A stretch of DNA of 29,846 nt from an uncultured Polymorphobacter sp. (GCA_937871645.1 CALMPZ010000460.1:1-29846), one strand, 5' to 3'; positions 7,354 through 16,566 are shown, numbered from the stretch's first letter. Made by a program: numbers and translations. The notes: generated by a model not told the origin, from the letters alone.

Positions 7354-8850
7354 TCAGCCGAGCGCCTTCAGCAACAGTTCGTTGACTACCGCCGGATTGG
7401 CCTTGCCGCCCATCGCGCGCATCGTCTGGCCGACGAAGAAGCCGAAGAGCTTGTCCTTGCCGCCCTTGAAATCGGCGACCTTGTCGGGGTTGGCCGCGAG
7501 GATTTCGGCGATGGCGGTTTCGATGGCGCCGGTGTCGGTGACCTGCTTGAGGCCGCGTTCCTCGACGATCTTGCCCGCTGCGTCGCCGGTCTCAATCATG
7601 ATTTCAAAGACCTGCTTGGCGAGCGGCCCCGACAGCGTGCCGTCGGCGGTGAGCACCAGCAGTTCGGCGGCGGCGGCGGGCGACACCGGTGAATCGCCAA
7701 TGTCGCGGCCGAGCTTCTTCAACGCGCCGAACAGGTCCGACGTCACGAAGTTCGACGCGGCGCGGCCGATTTCGGCGGCGGGCTTGCCGGTCGCGGCAAC
7801 GAGCGCCTCGAAATAGTTCGCCGGTTCCTTTTCGGCGGTCAGCACGTCGGCGTTATAGTCGCTCAGGCCGAGTTCGCCGACGAAGCGCGCGCGCTTGGCA
7901 TCGGGCAGTTCGGGCAGGCTTTCGAGGCACTCGGCGATGAAATCTTCGCTGAGTTCGACGGGCAGCAGGTCGGGGTCGGGGAAGTAGCGATAGTCGTGCG
8001 CGTCCTCTTTGGAGCGCATCGACCGCGTCTCGCCCTTGTCGGGGTCGAACAGCCGGGTTTCCTGGACGACTTCGCCACCCGATTCGATGATGTCGACCTG
8101 GCGCCGCGCTTCATATTCGATCGCCGCCATGACGAAGCGCACCGAGTTGACGTTCTTGATTTCGGCGCGCGTGCCAAAGCCTTCGCCCGGCCGGCGTACC
8201 GACACGTTGACGTCGGCGCGCATCGAGCCTTCTTCCATGTTGCCGTCGCAGCTGCCGACATAGCGCAGCAGCGAGCGCAGCTTTTTGACATAGGCCCCGG
8301 CCTCGGCGGGCGAGCGCAGGTCGGGCTTCGAGACGATTTCCATCAGCGCGCAGCCCGAGCGGTTCAAATCGACGTAGCTCATCGTCGGCGACTGGTCGTG
8401 GATCGACTTGCCGGCGTCCTGTTCGAGGTGGATGCGCTCGATGCCGACGCGCTTGGGGGCTTCGCCTTCGGGTTCGATGGCGAGCGTGCCTTCCCCGACG
8501 ATCGGATGGTAGAGCTGGCTGATCTGATAGCCCTGCGGCAGATCGGCGTAAAAGTAGTTCTTGCGGTCGAAGCGCGACCAGCGGTGGATTTCGGCACCGA
8601 GCGCGAGACCCGTCCGCACCGCCTGCCGCACGCATTCGCCGTTCAAAACCGGCAGCATGCCCGGCATCGCCGCATCGACCAGGCTGACCTGCGCGTTGGG
8701 CTCGGCGCCGAAGCTCGCGGCAGCGCCTGAAAACAGCTTCGAATTGGCAGTTACCTGGGCGTGGACTTCGAGCCCGACGACGATTTCGAAATCGCCGGTC
8801 GCGCCGTGCACGCGGTAGCTGCTGTGGCTTCCATCATCGGTGTAGGTCAT
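7354..8850 (-). CDS. gatB: Asp-tRNA(Asn)/Glu-tRNA(Gln) amidotransferase subunit B
   Basis: The subunit of GatCAB that phosphorylates the tRNA-bound Glu or Asp before amidation. The 498-residue protein shows the family N-terminus [12 protein letters not shown] (about 21-32), then [15 protein letters not shown] and a [17 protein letters not shown] block. [11 protein letters not shown] and KNVNSVRFV (substrate and Mg site region) come next. A helical tail domain near residues 350-498 ends in a YqeY-like module. Length is as expected. The ATG at 8850 has only a weak ribosome site. It is on the same strand as gatCA but separated from gatA by an acyltransferase gene and gtrA, unlike the contiguous gatCAB of many bacteria. 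Confidence 0.96.
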   Translation of the reverse strand: MTYTDDGSHSSYRVHGATGDFEIVVGLEVHAQVTANSKLFSGAAASFGAEPNAQVSLVDAAMPGMLPVLNGECVRQAVRTGLALGAEIHRWSRFDRKNYFYADLPQGYQISQLYHPIVGEGTLAIEPEGEAPKRVGIERIHLEQDAGKSIHDQSPTMSYVDLNRSGCALMEIVSKPDLRSPAEAGAYVKKLRSLLRYVGSCDGNMEEGSMRADVNVSVRRPGEGFGTRAEIKNVNSVRFVMAAIEYEARRQVDIIESGGEVVQETRLFDPDKGETRSMRSKEDAHDYRYFPDPDLLPVELSEDFIAECLESLPELPDAKRARFVGELGLSDYNADVLTAEKEPANYFEALVAATGKPAAEIGRAASNFVTSDLFGALKKLGRDIGDSPVSPAAAAELLVLTADGTLSGPLAKQVFEIMIETGDAAGKIVEERGLKQVTDTGAIETAIAEILAANPDKVADFKGGKDKLFGFFVGQTMRAMGGKANPAVVNELLLKALG

Positions 8851-8898
8851 GGCTGCTGCTATTGCTGCGCCACGCCGCGATTTGCAAGGCCCTGCGGC

Positions 8899-10053
8899 CT
8901 AGCCGCGCGCCGCCTTGCGCTGGCTGATCCACTTGCGCGACCAGCGCTGGCCGGGCAATTCGACCAGCCGGTAGGTGACCACCGATGTCAGCAGCACCAG
9001 CGCGATCATGATCGCCAGCCCCAGATTGCCGGCAAATTGCGTGGTCCCGAACACCTCGTAATCGCCGCCGCCGATGCGGATCACCGTGCTGACGGTTTGC
9101 CCGGTGAGCATGCCGATGGTTTCGGCGATGTCGTTGAACCGCGACTGGACGAATTGGTGGACCATGTAGATCGAATACGACAGCGTGCCGAGCCATAGCG
9201 GCAGCCGCGTGCCCAGTGCCGAACTGACCGCACCGCCGGCGTGCGCGAACACCAGCACCGCGACCGCAAACAACGGCGGACCGAGCACGTTGATCGGCTG
9301 CGTGCCGGCGTAGCTGACAAAGCCGCCGATCAGCAGCAGCAGGGCAATTTCGGTGACGGTCCAGATGCTGCGCGCCAGGCTCAGGCGGCCGAAGCGGCCC
9401 TGCCACACCCACCAGCACAGCACGCCGAGCGCGAAGCCGTAGATACAGCGCACCATGCCCCAGTCATAGGTGACGTTGATGCCATAGGCGGTGAATTGCA
9501 GCAGCAGCAGCGGGCACAGGATGACCACGCCGACCAGCCAGCGTTCGAGCCGCGGGCCCGCCGCCACGACGCCGAGCGCAAACAGCAGGTAGCACCAGAA
9601 TTCGGTGGCGATGCTCCATGCCGGCTGGTTCCACGTCAGCCGGTCGTGCAGCCCGAAGCTTTGCAGGAGGAACAGGTTGCTGACGAACGATTCCGGCGTA
9701 TAGGCGCCGGTGAACGGCGCATGCGCCATCTTCACCGATGCACCGGCGACGATGCCGACGCATTCCATCATCAGATAGGCCAGCAGCATGAACAGGTGCA
9801 GCGGATAGATGCGCCCGAAGCGCAGCCCCATGAAATCCGATACCGGCATGACGCCTTCGAGCCGGGTACGATAATTGGCGGCAATGACAAAGCCCGACAG
9901 CACGAAAAAGAAATCGACGAACTGCCAGGCGCTGCGGACAAATTCGAGCTGGAGCAACGGCGCATTGAACTTGGCATGGAACAGCACGACGAGCAGCGCG
10001 CAGATGCCGCGGAGTGAATCCAGAACGTGAAAGCGGTGGCTCGCCGGATTCAA
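8899..10053 (-). CDS. Acyltransferase family 3 (OafA/YrhL-like) membrane protein
   Basis: A 384-residue integral membrane acyltransferase with about ten helices. The N-terminus HVLDSLRGICALLVVLFHAKF carries the family's LRG..A.lVV..H signature with the catalytic His near residue 26. FFFVLSGFVIAANYRTRL and RFGRIYPLHLFML are the next blocks, with the Arg-rich turn typical of the family. Such proteins O-acetylate or O-acylate polysaccharide, lipopolysaccharide or lipid-linked sugars. The start is TTG at 10053: an in-frame TAA at 10066-10068 rules out a longer protein, and the family signature begins a few codons later. It lies 48 bp upstream of gatB. With gtrA next door, a role in envelope glycan decoration is inferred. 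Confidence 0.9.
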   Translation of the reverse strand: MNPASHRFHVLDSLRGICALLVVLFHAKFNAPLLQLEFVRSAWQFVDFFFVLSGFVIAANYRTRLEGVMPVSDFMGLRFGRIYPLHLFMLLAYLMMECVGIVAGASVKMAHAPFTGAYTPESFVSNLFLLQSFGLHDRLTWNQPAWSIATEFWCYLLFALGVVAAGPRLERWLVGVVILCPLLLLQFTAYGINVTYDWGMVRCIYGFALGVLCWWVWQGRFGRLSLARSIWTVTEIALLLLIGGFVSYAGTQPINVLGPPLFAVAVLVFAHAGGAVSSALGTRLPLWLGTLSYSIYMVHQFVQSRFNDIAETIGMLTGQTVSTVIRIGGGDYEVFGTTQFAGNLGLAIMIALVLLTSVVTYRLVELPGQRWSRKWISQRKAARG

Positions 10054-10439
10054 CGTTCGGGCCTGTTACCGCCGGCATACGCCGCGAACGCGCCACAGCC
10101 ATGCGGGCACGCAAGTGGCCAGGCAGGCGTCGGCGCCTGGAATGGTCGGCTTTTCATCATCGTGGTGAATAAACATCTGAAATGCCGTCGTGCAAGCGCT
10201 TCGCTGCACAAGCTGTCGTGACGGTTGACGCCGATTGGTTAACGGTCATGTCAAACGCCCGCCGCCGTCGCGCGCCATGCCGGCCCGGGAGCGAGGTTTT
10301 CAATGCATTGCCAGCGCCGCCTGCCTGATTTGACGCAAGAGCGGAGGTGATACGTTAATTTGTGCGGTGCAAAAACTTTTTTTGCAGCGCCGCCGATAAT
10401 GTCGGCCGGGCCGGCAGGGTGGCGCGTGCCGCGCCCGCA
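10054..10439. other. Non-coding gap between gtrA and the acyltransferase
   Basis: No convincing gene. Visible structures are a bulged hairpin at 10190-10209 (GTGCA...TGCAC), a perfect palindrome CAATGCATTG (10301-10310) inside the 16-mer shared with 7270-7285, and an AT-rich hairpin TGCAAAAA-CTT-TTTTTGCA (10368-10386). A small hairpin GCCGA-TAATG-TCGGC lies at 10392-10406. The last two lie just past gtrA and could help end the gatCA-gtrA transcript, though neither is a classic terminator. Confidence 0.5.
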
Positions 10440-10850
10440 TCAGTTGGCGGGGCCGCCACGGCCACGAAACACCACCCAGCGGTACAGTCCGAAGCTGACA
10501 GGCATCACCGCAATCGCCGCCACAACCGACGCCACCGGCAGGGGCAGCACCCGCGCAAACAAGACGACGGCGGGTGAAAATAGCAGCATGCACAGGATGT
10601 TGACGGCGATGAAGCCCAGCGCCTGCGGGGCAACCGCGTGGTGATTGGGGTTGGCAAAGCTCCAGCCGCGACTGAGCAGAAAGCCCTGCAACGCGCCGAG
10701 CGCATAGCCGGCAGCGCTGGCAAACCACAGTGCCACGCCGAACTGGCGGTGCAGCAACCAGATCACCAGAAACGTCAGCCCGGCATTGGCCAGCCCGACA
10801 ATCACATAGCGCCAAGCCTGCTGCGTGGCCGATCGCCGGACGCGCTTCAT
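10440..10850 (-). CDS. GtrA-like membrane protein
   Basis: 136 residues with four predicted membrane helices, the size and layout of the GtrA/DPMS-like family. The start WRYVIVGLANAGLTFLVIWLL, the GALQGFLLSRGWSFAN segment and the end SFGLYRWVVFRG are typical (aromatic-rich N-terminal GG/GLxN..., then the W.F motif, then a basic C-terminal tail). These proteins help flip or deliver undecaprenyl-phosphate-linked sugars for glycan modification. I chose ATG 10850; the frame is open further upstream but that part overlaps gatA and lacks family sequence. It follows the gatA stop by 28 bp and is probably cotranscribed with gatCA. Confidence 0.85.
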   Translation of the reverse strand: MKRVRRSATQQAWRYVIVGLANAGLTFLVIWLLHRQFGVALWFASAAGYALGALQGFLLSRGWSFANPNHHAVAPQALGFIAVNILCMLLFSPAVVLFARVLPLPVASVVAAIAVMPVSFGLYRWVVFRGRGGPAN

Positions 10851-10878
10851 GGCTACCGACGGCCGGCGCGTGCCATGC

Positions 10879-12354
10879 CTACCACCATTTCGACGGCGCG
10901 GCGCTGAACCCGGCGGCGCGTTCGATGGCGTAGCCGGCGTTGAGCACGCCCACTTCGTCGAGCGCGCGGCCGATGATCTGCAGCCCAAGCGGCAGTCCGG
11001 TCGGCGACAGCCCGGCGGGCACCGACATCGCCGGCAGCCCGGCGAGCGATGACGGCACGGTGAAGACGTCGTTGAGGTACATCTCCAGCGGATCGGCCTT
11101 GTCGCCGAACGCGAATGCCGCGCTTGGCGCCGTCGGCGTCAGCAGCACATCGCACTTCTCGAAAGCTTCGGTGAAGTCGCGCGCAATCAGCGTGCGGACC
11201 TTCTGCGCCTGCGTGTAATAGGCGTCGTAGAAGCCTGCCGACAGCACATAGGTGCCGATCATGATGCGGCGCTTGACCTCGGCACCGAAGCCCGCGGCGC
11301 GCGTCGCCGAATACATTTCCGCGAGGCTGGCGCCATCGGGGGTAACGCGCAGCCCGTAGCGCACGCCGTCATAGCGCGCGAGGTTCGACGAGGCTTCGGC
11401 AGGCGCGACGATGTAATAGGTCGGCAGCGCGTACTTGGTGTGCGGCAGCGAGACATCGACGATGGTGGCGCCGGCGTCCTTGAGCCACGCCAGCCCCTGC
11501 GTCCACAGCGCGTCGATGGTCGGGTCGAGGCCTTCGAGGCGGTATTCCTTCGGCACGCCGACACGCACGCCGCGCAGGTCGCCGGTCAGCGCCGCTTCGA
11601 AATCGGGCACAGGCAGGTTGAGCGAGGTCGAATCCTTGGGGTCATAGCCCGACATGCTCTTGAGCAGGATGGCGCAGTCGCGGACGTCGCGCGCCATTGG
11701 CCCGGCCTGGTCGAGCGACGAGGCGAACGCCACCACGCCCCAGCGCGAGCAGCGGCCATAGGTCGGCTTGATGCCGGCGATGCCGACGAACGCCGCCGGC
11801 TGGCGGATCGAACCGCCGGTGTCGGTACCCGTCGCGCCCGCGACGAGCCGCGCCGAAACCGCCGATGCCGAGCCGCCCGACGAGCCGCCGGGCACGAGCT
11901 GGCGGTTCGAACCCTCGGCGCGCCACGGCGAAATGACGTTGCCGAACGCACTGGTTTCGTTCGACGAGCCCATCGCGAACTGGTCAAGATTGAGCTTGCC
12001 GAGCATCACCGCGCCATCGGCAAACAGCTGCGACGTCACGGTGGATTCATACTGCGGCACAAAGCCTTCGAGGATCTTCGACGCCGCGGTCGTCTGCACG
12101 CCTTGGGTGGCGAACAGATCCTTGATGCCGAGCGGGATGCCGGTCAGCGGCTTGGCCTCGCCCTTGGCGAGCGCTGCATCGGCTGCCGCCGCACCCGCAC
12201 GCGCATGGTCGGGGGTTTCGACGATGAAGGCATTGAGCGCCCGCGCACTTTCGACCGCAGCGATATGGCTGTCGGTCAGCTCTACGGCCGAAAACGACTT
12301 CGCGCGCAGCCCGTCGCGCATCGCGCCGATGGTCAGGTTGGTCAGGTCGGTCAC
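10879..12354 (-). CDS. gatA: Asp-tRNA(Asn)/Glu-tRNA(Gln) amidotransferase subunit A
   Basis: The amidase subunit: it releases ammonia from glutamine for the GatB-activated tRNA. The 491-residue protein has the amidase-signature catalytic triad: Lys in [10 protein letters not shown], and the two serines in the PGGSSGGSA loop and the [11 protein letters not shown] block. [22 protein letters not shown] is the conserved core. The start is GTG at 12354, whose first base is shared with the TAG of gatC (12354-12356); GAAGGTGAT upstream gives a fair ribosome site. This tight coupling to gatC suits equal production of the two subunits. gtrA follows 28 bp downstream. Confidence 0.96.
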   Translation of the reverse strand: MTDLTNLTIGAMRDGLRAKSFSAVELTDSHIAAVESARALNAFIVETPDHARAGAAAADAALAKGEAKPLTGIPLGIKDLFATQGVQTTAASKILEGFVPQYESTVTSQLFADGAVMLGKLNLDQFAMGSSNETSAFGNVISPWRAEGSNRQLVPGGSSGGSASAVSARLVAGATGTDTGGSIRQPAAFVGIAGIKPTYGRCSRWGVVAFASSLDQAGPMARDVRDCAILLKSMSGYDPKDSTSLNLPVPDFEAALTGDLRGVRVGVPKEYRLEGLDPTIDALWTQGLAWLKDAGATIVDVSLPHTKYALPTYYIVAPAEASSNLARYDGVRYGLRVTPDGASLAEMYSATRAAGFGAEVKRRIMIGTYVLSAGFYDAYYTQAQKVRTLIARDFTEAFEKCDVLLTPTAPSAAFAFGDKADPLEMYLNDVFTVPSSLAGLPAMSVPAGLSPTGLPLGLQIIGRALDEVGVLNAGYAIERAAGFSAAPSKWW

Positions 12355-12641
12355 TATTCGATCACCTTCGGCACGGCAAAAAAGCCGAATTCGGCCTGCG
12401 GGGCGTTGGCCAGCACCTTGTCGCGCACACCGCCATCGGTGACGACATCGGCGCGCCACGCCAGATGGTTAGGGATGACCGCGGTCATCGGCGCCACGCC
12501 CTTGGTATCGACTTCGCCGAGTTGCTCGATCCAGCCCAGAATGCTGCTGAGCTCGCCGGCGAGCACATCGACATCGCTTTCGGCGATATCGATCCGCGCC
12601 AGCCGGGCGATCTTTCTGACGGTTGCGGAGTCTACGGACAT
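12354..12641 (-). CDS. gatC: Asp-tRNA(Asn)/Glu-tRNA(Gln) amidotransferase subunit C
   Basis: A 95-residue subunit that wraps around and stabilises the GatA-GatB interface. The sequence [19 protein letters not shown] shows the family's N-terminal V..iA.LArl..., followed by [20 protein letters not shown] and the C-terminal [16 protein letters not shown], all typical. Start ATG 12641; an upstream in-frame ATG at 12698 would add a non-family extension. First gene of the gatC-gatA-gtrA unit. It is divergent from the hydrolase at 12742, so both promoters lie in the 100 bp between. Confidence 0.94.
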   Translation of the reverse strand: MSVDSATVRKIARLARIDIAESDVDVLAGELSSILGWIEQLGEVDTKGVAPMTAVIPNHLAWRADVVTDGGVRDKVLANAPQAEFGFFAVPKVIE

Positions 12642-12741
12642 GGAACCTCGAGCGGTTAAGATTGCGGAGCCGGTAGCATGGCAATGGGCGCACCTCAAGC
12701 CGCGCGCTTGACGCGTTGCCGCACGGCGCTAGGCTCGCCCG

Positions 12742-13824
12742 ATGAACAGCTCCACACGCACGCGGCTTGCCGCCTTCGCCATTATCGCCGCCGCCTTCGC
12801 GGCACCCGCATCGTCTGCCGAATGGCCGGTCAGCCCCGGGGACTTCAGCGTCCGCGAATTCAGCTTCGGCAGCGGCGAGAAACTGCCCGAACTGCGCCAG
12901 CACTACATCACGCTCGGCACCCCGCACCGTGGGCCCGACGGCCAAATCGACAACGCCGTGATGGTACTCCACGGCACCGGCGGCACAGGCGCACAATTCC
13001 TGCGCCAGCAGTTCGCAGATGAACTCTACGGTCCCGGACAGCCACTTGATATTACGAAATATTTCATCATCCTGCCCGATGCCATCGGCCACGGCGGCTC
13101 GTCGAAACCCAGCGACGGGCTGCGGATGAAGTTTCCGAAATACGACTATGCCGACATGGTCTCCGCGCAGCACCGGCTGCTCACCGAACACTTCGGCATC
13201 AAACGGCTGCGGCTGCTGATGGGCACGTCGATGGGCTGCATGATGGATTTCGTCTGGGGCACGACTTACCCGGGCTTCGCCAAGGCAATCATGCCGACCG
13301 CCTGCCTGCCCGTCGAAATCGCCGGCCGCAACCGCATGTGGCGCTGGATGAGCATCGAGGCGATCAAGGCCGACCCCGTCTGGGCAAACGGCGCCTACAC
13401 CACACAGCCCGTCGCCGGCCTGCGTACCGCTTCGTCGCTGTCGATCATCGCCGGCTCGCAGCCGGTCCGCCAGCAAGCCGACTACCCGACCCGCGCCGCT
13501 GCGGAAAAGGCGCTCGAAGGCCAGGTCGAAGCCAGCATCGCTGCGTCGGACGCCAACGATGTGATTTACCGCCTCGAAGCCTCGCGCAACTACAACCCCG
13601 CACCGCTGCTCGGCCGCATCACCGTGCCCGTCACCTGGATCAACAGCGCCGACGATTTCATCAACCCGCCGGGGCTGGGCATAGCAGAGCGCGAGGCCGC
13701 CAAGATGCCAAATGCCAAGTTCATCCTGATCCCCGAAACCGCCGAAGGCCGCGGCCACAGCACGCACACCTGGGCGAAGTTCTGGAAGGCCGATCTGGTC
13801 GAGTTGCTCAAGCGGTCAGAATAA
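12742..13824 (+). CDS. Exported alpha/beta hydrolase, homoserine acetyltransferase (MetX)-like
   Basis: 360 residues. Residues 1-26 are a signal peptide (TRLAAFAIIAAAFAAPASSA). The fold matches the MetX-type alpha/beta hydrolase group: the oxyanion segment VLHGTGGTG, the nucleophile elbow GTSMGC with Ser163, the acid NSADDF (Asp304/305), and a histidine in GRGHSTH (His339 or His342). True MetX enzymes are cytoplasmic, so an exported version more likely acts as an esterase or hydrolase; the substrate cannot be told. Start ATG 12742 with AGG about 9 nt upstream. It is transcribed alone, and the palindromic element at 13828-13897 begins 4 nt after its stop codon. Confidence 0.88.
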   Translation: MNSSTRTRLAAFAIIAAAFAAPASSAEWPVSPGDFSVREFSFGSGEKLPELRQHYITLGTPHRGPDGQIDNAVMVLHGTGGTGAQFLRQQFADELYGPGQPLDITKYFIILPDAIGHGGSSKPSDGLRMKFPKYDYADMVSAQHRLLTEHFGIKRLRLLMGTSMGCMMDFVWGTTYPGFAKAIMPTACLPVEIAGRNRMWRWMSIEAIKADPVWANGAYTTQPVAGLRTASSLSIIAGSQPVRQQADYPTRAAAEKALEGQVEASIAASDANDVIYRLEASRNYNPAPLLGRITVPVTWINSADDFINPPGLGIAEREAAKMPNAKFILIPETAEGRGHSTHTWAKFWKADLVELLKRSE

Positions 13825-13827
13825 GGA

Positions 13828-13897
13828 CCTCCGGCGGGCAGGGGCTTGCCCCTGCACCCCTATATCGGGTGCAGGCCTCAGGCCTGCCCGCCGGAGG
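13828..13897. repeat. Nested palindromic intergenic element, copy A
   Basis: The outer arms start CCTCCGGCGGGCAGG (13828-13842) and end CCTGCCCGCCGGAGG (13883-13897). Each arm contains its own inner palindrome: GCAGGGGC-TT-GCCCCTGC on the left and GCAGGCCTCAGGCCTGC on the right. The inner sequences differ from one another yet both remain self-complementary, suggesting that the folded form matters. It fills the 76-bp gap between two convergent genes and could act as a bidirectional terminator or a REP-like element. Copy B is at 19442-19560. Confidence 0.85.
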
Positions 13898-13900
13898 CTC

Positions 13901-14764
13901 TTAAAAAGGCTTCACCACTATCGGCCCGCTTGGCGCCAACGCCTGCGGCACAAGGCCCTGCGGCGCGCCGGTCAAGTGACCGGCAATCTCGCCGTAACGT
14001 GCCGAGCCCGGTTGGATTGTCACCAGTGCATGGCCGATGGCGCCGTCACCGGCGTCGGCACGCAGGTTGAGTTCGATACTGCCATCGGCGCGAACTTGCG
14101 CGGTGCCGACCGGCGTGGCGCGGCGCGATTTGATGCGGCGGCGTGGCGGCGCTTCCTCGATGATTTCGGGCGCCAGTCGTAGCTGGCCGGGGTCGAGCAG
14201 CGCCCAGAATTTCGCCAATTGCGGCCAGGCGGCGGGCAGAGTGGTGTCGCGGCCGAAGGCGCGGGCGGCGCTTTCGGCGTAGGTTTCCTGCAGCCCGGCA
14301 TCGCCTGCCTGTTGTTCATAGCTGCCGAGTCTGGCGAAATCGGCGGTGCGTGCGGCGACGAATTTGTTCGCACCGAGCAAGCGGTGATTCTTCAGGAAAT
14401 CATGGCCATGCATGGCTTCGTGAAGAAGTAGGTTGAATGAACCATGGCCTTCACCGCGCACCGGCAGGCGCCGTCCGCCCGGCATGGGCAACGTCGCGAC
14501 GACGACCTGCTTGCGGTTCGGCAGATAGACGCCGGGCACGATGTCCCAGGTCATCCCCGCCGGCCAGCCGCGCGGCCGCACGCCTTTCAGGTCCTTGGCG
14601 TGATCGGTAATCGATCCGCGACAGACGATGATGCGTGCGCCCTTCATGCGCAGGAAGCTCAGAACTTGCGACGGCAGTTGCGCGGCTGTGGACCGTACCG
14701 CCGCCAAGTCGCTGGCATCGGCCGAACCGCCGAGCCCGAGCAACTTGTCGAGGTCGGTCGCCAT
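13901..14764 (-). CDS. Zinc metallopeptidase-like protein resembling the anthrax lethal-factor catalytic domain
   Basis: 287 residues, no signal peptide. A zincin motif HEAMH lies at 115-119 (LLLHEAMHGHD), and QETYAES supplies a third ligand, best Glu164, 45 residues after the second His. From memory, lethal factor has the same spacing (His690 to Glu735). The segment GVRPRGWPAGMTWDIVPGVYL (about 61-81) resembles the RGWP.G.TWD.VPG block of ATLF-like domains. The last 80 residues are basic (PPRRRIKSRR), then beta-like. The ATG at 14764 is 3 bp after the stop of the deacylase-like gene, so the two are likely cotranscribed. It could be a housekeeping-type peptidase, an effector or an inactive relative; the family call needs a profile search. 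Confidence 0.65.
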   Translation of the reverse strand: MATDLDKLLGLGGSADASDLAAVRSTAAQLPSQVLSFLRMKGARIIVCRGSITDHAKDLKGVRPRGWPAGMTWDIVPGVYLPNRKQVVVATLPMPGGRRLPVRGEGHGSFNLLLHEAMHGHDFLKNHRLLGANKFVAARTADFARLGSYEQQAGDAGLQETYAESAARAFGRDTTLPAAWPQLAKFWALLDPGQLRLAPEIIEEAPPRRRIKSRRATPVGTAQVRADGSIELNLRADAGDGAIGHALVTIQPGSARYGEIAGHLTGAPQGLVPQALAPSGPIVVKPF

Positions 14765-14767
14765 GGC

Positions 14768-16447
14768 CTAGCTGGCGCATTTGCCGGCGCCCGGCCCCTT
14801 GACGAAGCGGCCGGCTGCCTTGCCGGTCGGCTTGCCGTCGTTGAGGACCTGAACGCCGTTGACGTAGACGTGATCGACGCCGGTCGAAAGCTGCTGCGGC
14901 TTTTCATAGGTCGCATGGTCGATGATCGTGGCCGGGTCGAACACCACGACATCGGCATAATTGCCGGCTTTCAGCAGCCCGCGGTCGGTGATGCCGAGGT
15001 TGGTGGCGGGGAAGCTGGTCAGCCGGCGGATAGCATCGGGCAGCGTCGCCTTGTTCTCCGCGCGGACGTACTTTCCAAGAAGTCTCGACACATTTCCGTA
15101 AGCCCTTGGATGCGTGCTTGAAAGCAGGAATACGCCCTCGGGCGCTTGCGCCTCGGCGTCCGAGCCGAACGCCATCCACGGCAGCCCCGTCTGGCGCGCG
15201 ACATTGGCCTCGTCCATCAGGAAATAGACGGTGCCGACGCGCGTGCCGTCCTCGATGACGAGGTCGATCGCGGTATCCTCCGGCGATGTGCCGCGCAGCT
15301 TGGCGACCTGCGCCAGCGACATGCCGGTGTATTTCTTCAGCGCCGGATTCTTGAAGCCGATCAGCAGCACCTTGTCGGGGGAGCCTGCGGCGAGCAGCAG
15401 GTTTTCTTGGGCCGGGAACGGCTGGCGCATTTCGGCGACGACCTTGGCGCGCGCCGCCGGGTCCTTGAGCCGCGTAATCCACGCCGCGGTGCCGCCGGCC
15501 TGCACCCACAGCGGCATCGACGCATCGAGTCCGGTGGCGCCCGCGGTATAGGTGTACATGTTGGCCGTGATGCGCTGGCCGGCGGCGCGTGCGGCGTCGA
15601 CCTGCGCGATCACCGCGTCGAGCTTGCCCCAGTTTTCCTTGCCGGCCTGCTTGAGGTGGTAGATTTCCGCCGGCCCGCCCGAAGCTTTCGAGATTTCAAT
15701 GAGTTCGGCGATGGCGGTGTCGATATGGTCGCTCTCGTTGCGGATGTGGCTGATGTACATGCCGCCGCAATCGGCGCTGGCTTTGGCGAGCGCGATGAGC
15801 TCGGGCGTTTCGGCGAAGAACGCCGGCGCATAGATCAGTGAGCTGCCGACCCCCATCGCGCCCTCGTTCATCGCCTGGCGCACCAGTTTCTGCATCGCCG
15901 CGAGCTGCGCGGGCGAGGGGTCTGTGTCGCCTTCGCCGATTTCGTGGACGCGCACGGTGGTCGCGCCGACAAAGCTCGCGACGTTGGGCGCGATGCCTTT
16001 TTTCTCGAGGAATGTCAGATACTCGCCGAGCGTTGTCCAGGTGACGGGATAAGTGATATCGGCCTGATCCTTGACCGCCTGCACCTTCATCGCCGGGTTG
16101 AGCGGCCCCATCGACCAGCCTTCGCCCATCACTTCGAGCGTCACGCCCTGCGTGATGTCGCTCAGTGCGCGACCGTCGGCGATCAGCGACTCGTTCGCCC
16201 AGCTCAGCATGTTGACGAAGCCCGGCGACACCGCCTTGCCGGTCGCATCGATCGTCCGTGTCGCTGCGGGGGCGGCGGTGCCGGCCTTGCCCAGCGCGAC
16301 GATGCGGTCGCCCTCGATCGCCACCCAGCCGGGGTAGGGCGCGCCACCGCTGCCGTCGTAGATCGTGCCGCCGCTGATCAGCACATCGGGCCGGGCAAAG
16401 GCTGCCGTCGATACGAGAAGCAGCGCAACCGTCGTCAGCCTGAGCAT
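14768..16447 (-). CDS. Exported D-aminoacylase/N-acyl-D-amino-acid deacylase-like amidohydrolase
   Basis: 559 residues. A signal peptide (1-18, MLRLTTVALLLVSTAAFA) is followed by a small beta domain (DVLISGGTIYDGSG) and the TIM-barrel of the amidohydrolase-3 family. His234 (YISHIRNES) and His264 (EIYHLKQAG) match family metal ligands, and FGSDAEA holds the catalytic-type Asp. However, the usual HxH after PGF is absent (PGFVNMLSWANES, 75-87), and the usual GNCG cysteine segment reads GEGW (108-111). STHPRAYG and the end of the barrel are normal. The start at 16447 is supported by AAGGAG 7-8 nt upstream; the longer frame is rejected. It probably forms an operon with the metallopeptidase-like gene. 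Activity may be altered. Confidence 0.85.
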   Translation of the reverse strand: MLRLTTVALLLVSTAAFARPDVLISGGTIYDGSGGAPYPGWVAIEGDRIVALGKAGTAAPAATRTIDATGKAVSPGFVNMLSWANESLIADGRALSDITQGVTLEVMGEGWSMGPLNPAMKVQAVKDQADITYPVTWTTLGEYLTFLEKKGIAPNVASFVGATTVRVHEIGEGDTDPSPAQLAAMQKLVRQAMNEGAMGVGSSLIYAPAFFAETPELIALAKASADCGGMYISHIRNESDHIDTAIAELIEISKASGGPAEIYHLKQAGKENWGKLDAVIAQVDAARAAGQRITANMYTYTAGATGLDASMPLWVQAGGTAAWITRLKDPAARAKVVAEMRQPFPAQENLLLAAGSPDKVLLIGFKNPALKKYTGMSLAQVAKLRGTSPEDTAIDLVIEDGTRVGTVYFLMDEANVARQTGLPWMAFGSDAEAQAPEGVFLLSSTHPRAYGNVSRLLGKYVRAENKATLPDAIRRLTSFPATNLGITDRGLLKAGNYADVVVFDPATIIDHATYEKPQQLSTGVDHVYVNGVQVLNDGKPTGKAAGRFVKGPGAGKCAS

Positions 16448-16510
16448 CGATTTTCTCCTTGCGGCCGCAAAGCCTCTCAAATTTGCAGCAAAAAGGAAAG
16501 CGGCGCGGCG

Positions 16511-16564
16511 AAAAGACGGAGCGGAGGTTTGCACCCCCGCCCCGAATCCCGCTGCAGCTCCGTC
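16511..16564 (-). terminator. Rho-independent-type terminator after the PEPxxWA gene
   Basis: On the minus strand GACGGAGC pairs perfectly with GCTCCGTC (16557-16564 and 16515-16522), followed directly by TTTT at 16514-16511. The loop is long (34 nt) and G-rich. It begins just after the stop codon at 16567 and lies before the deacylase-like gene, so the two genes are probably separate units. Confidence 0.6.
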
Positions 16565-16566
16565 GC

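Noticed and set aside
10027..10221. Small plus-strand open frame of 64 codons
   Set aside because: It overlaps the start of the acyltransferase gene, and it has neither a ribosome site nor a recognisable sequence pattern.
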